From positions 2,426-25,546 of the forward strand of contig DHYQ01000063.1 of the NCBI GenBank assembly GCA_002414205.1: a stretch of DNA of 23,121 nucleotides, in the 5' to 3' direction. A program made the position numbers and the translations under genes. This DNA is from Gallionellaceae bacterium UBA5126 (GTDB lineage Bacteria; Pseudomonadota; Gammaproteobacteria; Burkholderiales; Gallionellaceae). The notes beneath the pieces are model-generated. The model made no database searches. It saw only the letters and a list, made by a program, of their open reading frames with translations, and was not told the DNA's origin. Positions 8,270 to 15,700 of this stretch are shown here, piece by piece; within the stretch, counting starts at the first letter, position 1, and every line of letters starts with the position of its first letter.

Positions 8270-10135
8270 CTACAACATCACCTGCGTCCCCAGCTCGATC
8301 ACCTGATTGGCGGGCAAGCGGTAGTAGGCGGCTGCGCCTTCCGACTGGCGGGTGAGCCAGGCATACAGATTGCATTGCCAGCGCGGCAGGGCACCGGGGC
8401 CGTCAATGATGACCGAGCGGGCGACGAAGTAGGAGGTGGTCATGCTTTCCATGTCGATGCCGTGTTGCGGCAACAGGCTCAGGGCGGCGGGGATGTCCGG
8501 TTCTTCGCGGAAGCCGAAGCGCACTTCCACCTGGTAAATGCCGTCGCGCCAGGTTTTGACGCTCAGGCGCTGATCGTTGCCGACGTAGGGGATTTCTTCG
8601 TTGTTGACGTGCAGGAACAGGATGCGCTCGTGCAACACCTTGTAATGCTTGAGATTGTGGAACAACGCGCTGGGCACCAGGGTGGCGTCGGAGGTCAGAT
8701 ACACCGCTGTGCCGGAAACGCGGGGCACATCGGGCAGGGACAGGTTGACGAAGCCTTCCATCAACACATCCAGTTTGCGGCGGTTTGCCGCCACCAGCGC
8801 GCTGCCACGTTTCCAGGTGGTCAGCAGCACGAAAATCAGCGCGCCCATGACCAGCGGGAACCAGCCGCCTTCGGCGATTTTGTTGGCGTTGGAGCTGAGA
8901 AAGGCAATTTCCAGCACGCCGAAGGCCAGCATGCCCAGCAACAGCAGGCCGCGCCGCCGCCGGGCGCTGGCGATGACCACAAAGGCGGTCAGCACGGTAG
9001 TAATCAGCATGGTGCCGGACACCGCGATGCCATACGCGGCGGCCAGTGCGCCGGAGGAGCGGAATTGCAGCACCAGAATCACCACCGCCACCAGCATCAT
9101 CCAGTTCACGGTGGGGATGTAGATTTGCCCGCGTTCCTGATCGGAGGTGTGCAGCACGCGCACCCGGGGCAAATAGCCTAAGCGCGAGGCTTGCAGGGTC
9201 ATGGAATACGCGCCGGAAATGGTGGCCTGCGAGGCAATCACCGTGGCCGCCGTCGCCAGTAGCACCAGCGGCAGTAACAGGCTGGCCGGGGCCAGCAAGT
9301 AAAAGGGATTTTGCACCGCTTCGGGGTGTTGCAACACCAGCGCGCCCTGGCCGAAGTAATTCAGAATCAGACACGGAAACACCAGGCTGAACCAGGCGAT
9401 GCGCACCGCCTTGGCCCCGAAATGGCCCATGTCGGCATACAGCGCTTCCCCGCCGGTCAGGGCCAGAAACACCGCCGACAGCAGCACAAAGGTGGTGCCG
9501 GGAAAATGCACGGCAAAGTCCAGCGCATAGCTTGGGTTGAGGGCTTTCAGCACCACGGGATTTTGCAGAATGCCGTACACCCCCAGCACGCCAATGCTGA
9601 GAAACCACAGCATGGTGACTTTGCCGAACAGCCCGCCGATTTTGCCGGTGCCGTGTTTTTGCACCAGAAACAGCCCGATCAGAATACCGACGGTAATCGG
9701 CAAAATCATTTTCTCGAATTGCGGGGTCGCCACGCTCAGACCTTCCACCGCCGACAACACCGAAATGGCCGGGGTGATGATGGCGTCGCCATAAAACAGC
9801 GCGGCGGCAAAAATCCCGGCGGCGATGATGTTCTGCGCCAGACGCGGACGGGCATGCCCCAGCCGGTGCGCCAACGCCGCCAGCGCCAGCACGCCGCCTT
9901 CACCCTGATTGTCAAAGCGCAGTACCAAGGCCACATATTTCAGCGACACGATCAGCATCATGCACCAGAACAGAATCGACAAAGTAGCGAGGACATTGGC
10001 CTCGCTGAGTGGCAACGGGTGGCTGCCCGCGAAGGCTTCCTTGAACGCGTACAGCGGACTGGTGCCGATGTCGCCATAGACCACCCCTAGGGCGGCCACG
10101 GTCAGCGTGGATAGTTTGGAAGAAGATTTGTGCAT
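8270..10135 (-). CDS. kup: Low-affinity potassium transport protein Kup
   Basis: Kup is an inner-membrane K+ uptake protein, probably a K+/H+ symporter. The 621-residue protein opens with the family signature LGVVYGDIGTSPLYAFKEAF and the GEGGVLAL loop. About 12 hydrophobic spans follow to roughly residue 430, including NYFGQGALVL, and then a long soluble C-terminal part that ends HGIDMESMTTSYFVARS and LPANQVIELGTQVML, all typical. The start chosen is ATG 10133-10135, with GGAG 5 bases upstream. The frame stays open to 10183 but that extension runs into a repeat element and is not conserved in style. Upstream on the same strand are kdpE-like and kdpD-like genes, which suggests control of this transporter by that pair. 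Confidence 0.95.
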   Translation of the reverse strand: MHKSSSKLSTLTVAALGVVYGDIGTSPLYAFKEAFAGSHPLPLSEANVLATLSILFWCMMLIVSLKYVALVLRFDNQGEGGVLALAALAHRLGHARPRLAQNIIAAGIFAAALFYGDAIITPAISVLSAVEGLSVATPQFEKMILPITVGILIGLFLVQKHGTGKIGGLFGKVTMLWFLSIGVLGVYGILQNPVVLKALNPSYALDFAVHFPGTTFVLLSAVFLALTGGEALYADMGHFGAKAVRIAWFSLVFPCLILNYFGQGALVLQHPEAVQNPFYLLAPASLLLPLVLLATAATVIASQATISGAYSMTLQASRLGYLPRVRVLHTSDQERGQIYIPTVNWMMLVAVVILVLQFRSSGALAAAYGIAVSGTMLITTVLTAFVVIASARRRRGLLLLGMLAFGVLEIAFLSSNANKIAEGGWFPLVMGALIFVLLTTWKRGSALVAANRRKLDVLMEGFVNLSLPDVPRVSGTAVYLTSDATLVPSALFHNLKHYKVLHERILFLHVNNEEIPYVGNDQRLSVKTWRDGIYQVEVRFGFREEPDIPAALSLLPQHGIDMESMTTSYFVARSVIIDGPGALPRWQCNLYAWLTRQSEGAAAYYRLPANQVIELGTQVML

Positions 10136-10160
10136 GATGACTCCAAAAAATTGCAATTCG

Positions 10161-10264
10161 TCGGGTGGGTTCGCCGTAGGCAACCCACCGTTTCACCGCT
10201 GGCATATCCACCCGCGTCAGGGGAAAAATGGTGGATTGCCTGACGGCGAATCCACCCTACGGCG
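10161..10264. repeat. REP-like doublet (two inverted copies) between kdpE and kup
   Basis: Two related palindromic units face each other. Unit 1 (10164-10189) has a perfect 8-base stem, GGTGGGTT/AACCCACC, around CGCCGTAGGC. Unit 2 (10230-10256) has GGTGGATT/AATCCACC around an 11-base loop. The reverse complement of unit 2, starting GTAGGGTGGATTCGCCGT, is nearly the same as unit 1. Both carry a short G-rich tail on the outer side. This head-to-head arrangement is that of REP/BIME-type elements. It fills most of the 135-base gap before kup and could form strong hairpins in a kdpE-kup transcript, stabilising or attenuating it. Confidence 0.7.
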
Positions 10265-10270
10265 TGATGT

Positions 10271-10951
10271 TTAAATCTGAAAGCGGTAGCCAATGCCGAT
10301 TTCGGTTTGCAAATACTGCGGCTGGGTGGGGTTGTCTTCCAGCTTGTGACGCAGGTGGGCGACGTAGATGCGCAGGTAGTGGCTGTCCTCGCTGTGCTCG
10401 CCGCCCCACACGGCGCGCAGCAACTGGCGGTGGGTCATTACCCGTCCACTGTTGTTGAGCAGCACGGTCAGCAGTTTGAATTCCATGGCGGTGAGATGCA
10501 CCGTCTGCCCGGCCTTGCTGACGCTGTGGGCCGCCAGATCGACCTGCACGTCGCCAAAGCGTACCAACGGCGTGCCCAAGGCCGGTTCCATCCGGCTGCG
10601 GCGCAACAGCGCCCGCACCCGCGCCAGCAGTTCACCAACGGAAAAAGGCTTGGTCAGGTAGTCGTCCGCCCCGGCATCCAGCACGCGGATTTTGTCGTGC
10701 TCGGTGGAGCGCGCCGACAGCACCAGCACCGGGATTTGGCTCCAACTGCGCAGCCGCTGCATGAATTCCACCCCATCGCCATCCGGCAGGCCCAAATCCA
10801 GCATCACCAGTTGCGGTTTCACACTGGCCGCCGCATGCAGCCCGTCCGCCAGCGTGCCGGCCTCGTACACCTGACAACCTTCGTTTTGCAGGGCCTGACG
10901 CACAAAGCGGCGGATGTCTTTCTCGTCTTCCACCAACAGCACGCTGTTCAT
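10271..10951 (-). CDS. kdpE: KdpE-like DNA-binding response regulator (OmpR/PhoB family)
   Basis: This is the transcriptional half of a two-component pair. The 226-residue product starts MNSVLLVEDEKDIRRF and has a receiver domain (about 1-115) with the acidic pocket E9-D10-type pair, phospho-acceptor D52 in MLDLGLPDGDG and K101 in YLTKPFS. It ends with a winged-helix domain (about 128-226) containing LTAMEFKLLTVL, HSEDSHYLRIYVAHLRHKLE and the closing EIGIGYRF, all close to KdpE. The start ATG (10949-10951) has GGAGGA upstream and overlaps the kinase stop as ATGA, so the two are translated together. There is no kdpFABC in the window and the next gene downstream is kup, which makes kup or the pair's own promoter the likely target. 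The symbol rests on family resemblance. Confidence 0.87.
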   Translation of the reverse strand: MNSVLLVEDEKDIRRFVRQALQNEGCQVYEAGTLADGLHAAASVKPQLVMLDLGLPDGDGVEFMQRLRSWSQIPVLVLSARSTEHDKIRVLDAGADDYLTKPFSVGELLARVRALLRRSRMEPALGTPLVRFGDVQVDLAAHSVSKAGQTVHLTAMEFKLLTVLLNNSGRVMTHRQLLRAVWGGEHSEDSHYLRIYVAHLRHKLEDNPTQPQYLQTEIGIGYRFQI

Positions 10952-12426
10952 GGCAATTCCTCCGTGGCAATTTCCGGCGGCTGGCCCAGCGGCAGGGTAA
11001 AGCGCACACACGCCCCGCCGCCGGGTTGGTTTTCCGCCTTGATGTGGCCGCCGTGCGCTTCCACCACGGCGCGGCAAATCGCCAGTCCCATGCCGCTGCC
11101 GCCGGGTTGTTGGCTGGCACGCTCGAATGGCTCGAATACCTGCGTCAGCTTGTCTGGCGGGAAGCCCTCCCCGGCATTACACACGCCGATACAGGCACAG
11201 CCTTCTTCCAGCGTGGCTTGCAAGCGAATTTCACTGCCGACGGGCGCATAGCGCGCGGCGTTTTCCAGCAGGTTGCACAGCACGCGCTCCAGCAGCACGG
11301 CGTCGAATTCCAGCAAGGGAAAGTTGTCCGGCAAATCCAGCCGCAGCGTGTGTTGCTGCAAGCTGGCGGCGCTGAGTTTCAGGCTGGCGCCGATCACCTC
11401 TTCCAGCGGCTGCCATTCCTTGCGCAACTGCACCAGCCCGGCGTGCAGGCGTGCCATGTCCAGCAGATTGTTGACCAGATGATGCAGCCGCAGTGCCTGC
11501 TCGCGCAGCGTGGCGGCAGTTTCCAGCGCCGCAGGCGACAAACCCTGTTGCGGCAGGGTCAGGCTGTCCGCCAGGCCGTACAGCACGGTCAGCGGGGTGC
11601 GAATGTCGTGCGACAGCGCCGCCAGAATCGAACTGCGCAGCCGCTCCGTCACCACCTGCATGCGTTGCTGCTCGGCCACTTCGACGAAATGCAGCCGCTC
11701 CAGCGCCGTGGCCAGCAGCGACGCCACCGCCTCCACCAGCGGACGTTGCAAGTGCGGCGCGCTGACCAGCAACATGCCGCGTGGCCGGGTCGCGCCCAAC
11801 AGCGGCACCAGCAACAGCGGCGGCTCGTTGCGATCCAGTTCCACCGTCTGCGGTTGCTGATAGGCCGAATGCAGCACCACCTGCGTGGCCATATCCAGAT
11901 GCAGCGTTTCGCCGGGCATGGGCTGCAACTGTTCCTGCGCCGACGGCAACAACACCTGCATGTCGTGCTGTACCTGCACATGCAGAAAATCCCGTACCTC
12001 CTGCACCACCTGCGCCACCGTCAAGCCGCCCGCCAGCCGTTGCGCCAGCGCATACAGCGCCCGCGTCTGCGCCTCGCGCTGCGCCGCCTCGATGGCACTT
12101 TGCCGCAAACCGGTGGTGAGATGGCTAATCAGCAGCGCCACCAGCAACATCACGGCAAAGGTAATCAGATACTGCGCGTTATGCACCGAAAAGGAAAAGC
12201 GCGGCGGCACAAAGAAAAAATCAAACAACGCCGTACTGGCAAACGAGGCTGTCGTGGCCGCGCCACGCCCCCAGCGCGCCGCCACCACCACCACCGCCAG
12301 CAAAAACAGCATCACGATATTGGCCAGGTCGATGACCCCCAGCAACGGCTGCGCCAGCAAGGTAATCCCCCCGCAAATCAACAGCGCTGCGGCTTGTCCC
12401 GCCCAACCTGAAGAAACTTTATCCAT
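10948..12426 (-). CDS. KdpD-like sensor histidine kinase lacking the N-terminal KdpD/USP sensor region
   Basis: This is a membrane histidine kinase of 492 residues. It has four hydrophobic spans near 10-30, 36-52, 60-75 and 86-105, with the KdpD-type stretch FFFVPPRFSFSVHNAQYLIT between spans 3 and 4 (DUF4118). A GAF-like region follows (about 125-245), then HisKA with H273 in LSHDIRTPL, and HATPase_c with NLLENAARYAP, a G1 box NAGEGFP (Asn where many have Asp) and the GGSGMGLAI G2 box. E. coli KdpD has 894 residues with its phosphorylated His at 673, so almost exactly the first 400 residues, the K+/c-di-AMP-binding KdpD domain and USP domain, are absent. The start ATG 12424-12426 has a good GGAGAGGG site and there is no frame for the missing part upstream. 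It overlaps the regulator gene by 4 bases. Confidence 0.9.
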   Translation of the reverse strand: MDKVSSGWAGQAAALLICGGITLLAQPLLGVIDLANIVMLFLLAVVVVAARWGRGAATTASFASTALFDFFFVPPRFSFSVHNAQYLITFAVMLLVALLISHLTTGLRQSAIEAAQREAQTRALYALAQRLAGGLTVAQVVQEVRDFLHVQVQHDMQVLLPSAQEQLQPMPGETLHLDMATQVVLHSAYQQPQTVELDRNEPPLLLVPLLGATRPRGMLLVSAPHLQRPLVEAVASLLATALERLHFVEVAEQQRMQVVTERLRSSILAALSHDIRTPLTVLYGLADSLTLPQQGLSPAALETAATLREQALRLHHLVNNLLDMARLHAGLVQLRKEWQPLEEVIGASLKLSAASLQQHTLRLDLPDNFPLLEFDAVLLERVLCNLLENAARYAPVGSEIRLQATLEEGCACIGVCNAGEGFPPDKLTQVFEPFERASQQPGGSGMGLAICRAVVEAHGGHIKAENQPGGGACVRFTLPLGQPPEIATEELP

Positions 12427-12470
12427 GACCCTCTCCCTCCCAAGTCCACCCTTGGCTTGGGCACGGGGAA

Positions 12471-12476
12471 ATTATC
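12471..12476 (-). promoter_or_regulatory. Candidate -10 of the kdpD-kdpE-like operon
   Basis: The minus strand reads GATAAT, about 45 bases before the kinase start codon. No good -35 hexamer stands at 16-18 bases. Instead the direct repeats at 12484-12503 occupy that position, as in promoters that rely on a PhoB/OmpR-type activator. Confidence 0.4.
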
Positions 12477-12483
12477 GCAGCGG

Positions 12484-12503
12484 GGGTGTAAAAAGGGTGT
12501 AAA
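12484..12503 (-). promoter_or_regulatory. Two 11-bp-spaced direct repeats, candidate response-regulator binding site
   Basis: On the minus strand TTTACACCC occurs twice as exact copies whose starts are 11 bases apart, one helical turn. PhoB/OmpR-family regulators bind such direct repeats with that phase. The pair ends 7 bases upstream of the GATAAT box, taking the place of a -35. A role as the site for the adjacent KdpE-like regulator (autoregulation) is an inference. Confidence 0.5.
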
Positions 12504-12549
12504 TGGCGTTCTGTTGCTGGCCGGGGTATTGGTCTTTCCGAGTCCCCTA

Positions 12550-12572
12550 CCGCCGTCCTGCAAGGTCGGCGG
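12550..12572. other. Hairpin-forming inverted repeat in the divergent intergenic region
   Basis: CCGCCG and CGGCGG face each other across 11 bases that themselves hold CCT/AGG arms, so a stem of 6 plus 3 pairs with one T-T mismatch can form. It lies between the two divergent operons. There is no T run, so it does not look like an intrinsic terminator. It may belong to the leader of the plus-strand operon. In the rest of 12427-12712 I also see a 7-base-arm palindrome (AGCGTGC-GG-GCACGCT, 12593-12608), a poor -10-like TATAAC, and no further gene. Confidence 0.3.
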
Positions 12573-12592
12573 GCACCAGATAAATATCCCGT

Positions 12593-12608
12593 AGCGTGCG
12601 GGCACGCT
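12593..12608. promoter_or_regulatory. Perfect 7+2+7 palindrome upstream of the cyclic-di-GMP/phytochrome operon
   Basis: AGCGTGC and GCACGCT are exact inverted copies separated by GG. The palindrome stands about 105 bases before the start codon of the CheB-CheR-GGDEF-EAL gene, near a possible -10 (TATAAC around 12631). The symmetry suits a dimeric regulator site. No known consensus is recognised. Confidence 0.3.
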
Positions 12609-12712
12609 GGCAAAATTGGTCTATTCCGGCTATAACTCGCCCCGGATTTTTTCTCCGTCATCCGTCACATGGGCGAGGGCGGTTAACGGTATTTGAGGGT
12701 GGTTTCAGGGAC

Positions 12713-15700
12713 ATGGACACGACAGAAAAACTTTACATTGTAGGCATCGGAGCCTCGGCGGGGGGGCTGGAGGCCACGATACAGCTTGTGGCGCACCTTG
12801 AGCCGGAGATGCCGTGCACCTATGTGGTGTTGCAACATCTGTCCCCCACCTATCGCAGCATGATGGTGGAAATTCTGGCGCGGGAAACGCGTTTGCAGGT
12901 CAAGGAAGCCACGCATGGCGAGATTCCGGCCCAGGGGGTGGTGCACGTCGTTCCGCCCAATCACAATGCCATCATGCGGGACGGGCAGTTGCACCTGATT
13001 CCAGCCACGCCGGAAATGGTGCCCAAGCCGTCCATCAATCAGTTTTTCATGTCGCTGGCCGCCGAAGAGGGCGAGTCGGCGATCGGGATCGTGCTGTCTG
13101 GTACCGGCTCGGATGGTTCTGCCGGTTTACGCGCCATTCAGGCGGCGGGGGGCTTCACGATTGCGCAGAAGCCTGAAACGGCCAAGTACGATGGCATGCC
13201 GCGTGCCGCCATCGAATCCGGGGTCGCCGATCATGTCATGACGGCGGATGCCATGGGCCCGCAGTTGCACACCTGGTTGTGCCGCGAACAGGAGCAAGGC
13301 GAGGAGACGCAGTTACAATTGGTGCAGATCAATCAGGTGCTGACGCGGTTACACGAAAAGTTGCAGTTTGATTTTTCCGGCTACAAGCAGGGTACCTTGA
13401 CCCGGCGTATCCGCCGTCGCCTGGTGTCCACCGGCAGTGCCGATATGGAGGCTTATCTGCATTGGATCGACAACAATCCGCAGGAACTGGATTTGTTGGC
13501 GCGCGACATTTTGATTTCGGTGACGGCTTTTTTCCGTGATCGTGAAGCCTTCGAGGTATTGCGGCAGGCCATTAGTGAAATTTGTCAGGGCAAGGACGCG
13601 GTCAACGAAATCCGCGTTTGGGTGGCGGGCTGCGCCAGTGGCGAGGAGGCGTATTCCATCGCCATGTTGGTGGCGAATGAGTTGGGTGATCAGTTGTTGT
13701 CACACCGGGTGCAGATTTTTGCCACCGACATTGACGAGGAGGCGCTGAATGTGGCGCGACGCGGGGTGTATCCGGCGGCGTCCATGAGCGAAGTGCCCCA
13801 GGACTGGTTGCGGCGCTATTTCCACCCGGTGGGTAATAATTTTGAAGCCAGCAAGCTGCTGCGCGACATGATCGTGTTTGCCCGCCACAATCTGGTCAGC
13901 GATCCCCCTTTTTTGCGGCTGAATCTGGTGTCGTGCCGCAATGTGCTGATTTATTTTGATGTGCCCTTGCAGGCTAAAGTGCTGCCGATTTTTCATTTCG
14001 GGCTGTTGCGGGACGGCTATTTGTTCTTGGGACGTTCCGAAAGCGTGGCGCAGGCCGAGCATCTGTTTACGGCCATCAATCGGCGTGAGCGCCTATTCCG
14101 CAAGCTGGGTGAATCGACCCAGCCGATGGCCAACTTTGCCTATGCGCCGCGTGTATCGTCGAATACTGGCGAGCGGCGGGGTTTGTTGTTGTTGCAGGAG
14201 TTGGTGCGCCATCTGGGCGTCACCGCGCTGCTGTGCAATGACCGGGGAATGGTGGAGCACACCGTGGGCACGGTGGAGCAGTTCATGCAGTTTCCGGTGG
14301 GCAGTGCTCGCCTGACTTTGAACGATGTGGTGTTGCCGGCCTTTCGTGGTGAATTGATGGCGCTGATTCATCGCAGCAGCAAACATCAGCAGCCGCAAAG
14401 CGGGCGGCGGCGGCGCTTGTCGAAGAGCGAGTGGGTGCGCATGACGGTGTTGCCGTTGGTTGAGAGCAGTGGCACGTTTTTCCTGGTGCTGTTCCAGCGC
14501 GAAGTGCCGTCGGATAAGGCGGAAGTCCCGGCGGAAGTGTCCCCCTTGCCGACGGACAAGAGTCAGTTGGAAGACGAGTTATCCACCACGCGTGAGCATC
14601 TGCAATCGCTGATCGAGGAGATGGCCACCACCAACGAGGAAATGCAGGCGCTGAATGAGGAGGCGCAGGCTTCCAATGAGGAATTGCAGGCCACCAATGA
14701 GGAGCTGGAGGCTTCCAACGAGGAACTGGAGGCCGCTAACGAAGAGTTACAGGCGACCAACGAAGAGTTGGTCAGTCTGAATGAGGAGTTGAACGTCAAG
14801 ACCGGCGAGTTGGCGCGCCTGTCGGATGAATATGCCCAGTTGTACGATTCGCTGGAATTCAGCGTGCTGGTGTTTGACCGACTGTTACAGGTGATGCGTT
14901 TCAACGAGCGGGCTCGTGCACAATTTGGTTTGCGTCCCTCGGTGCTGCGGCAACACGTTTCTCATCTGCAATTGCCCGGCGCTTTGATTGATCTGGAAAA
15001 AATGCTGGGCTGGGTGTTGGCACATCAGGAGCGTGAGGAACGCACCTTGATGCTGGATGGGCGGCATTACCGGTTGTATGTGTCGCCAGGCGGCGGCAAG
15101 CAGGGTGAGTTGAACTTGCTGATTGTCAGCCTGGTGGATGTGCATGACATTCTGTCGGCGCAGGAAGCCCTGGCGGCGTCGCAACATCGCCTGAGTGCCT
15201 TGATGGAAAACACCACGGTCATGTTTGCCATGAAGGACATGCTGGGCAACTACCAGTTCGTCAACAAGCGCTTCGAGCAGTTTTTCCGGCTGTCTGCGTC
15301 CGATTGCATCGGCAAGAACGATTTTCATCTGTTCGAGCATGATTTGGCCAGTGGCCTGTGGCGTGACGTGCTGGAGGCGATACGCAGCGCGCAGCAGGTG
15401 GTTGGGGAATATGTTGTTATCCACGATGGGCAGAGCCGCATTCTGCGCACCACGCACAAGGTGTTGCAGGATCACCAGCAGCATCCGCTGGCGGTGATTC
15501 TGGAGGCGGAGGACATGACGGACCGTCGTCTGGCCGAGCAGCAGATGCGCATCGCCGCACGGGTATTCGATCAGGCCGGCGAGGCGATTGTGGTGACAGA
15601 CAATCAGGGCAACATCCAGACCGTGAACAGCGCCTTTACCCGTATCACTGGGCACCGTTCGGTGGATATGGTCGGGCGACCATTGGGCGAGTTGTTGCGC

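Noticed and set aside
10136..10183. Upstream extension of kup by 16 codons
   Set aside because: It runs into the REP-like repeat, whereas the Met at 10135 has GGAG upstream and begins the family-like N-terminus.
10136..10270. Riboswitch (for example a c-di-AMP type) in front of kup
   Set aside because: The structure present is explained by two inverted copies of one repeat. I see no conserved riboswitch core.
11026..12411. Long plus-strand open frame (461 codons) opposite the kinase gene
   Set aside because: The product is a Gln/His/Arg-rich shadow of the kinase frame and resembles no protein family.
14633..14791. Tandem repeat considered as a CRISPR-like array
   Set aside because: The units are contiguous codons of a coiled coil in frame, with no spacers. 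No true CRISPR array is visible in the window; the expected one lies beyond the left edge.
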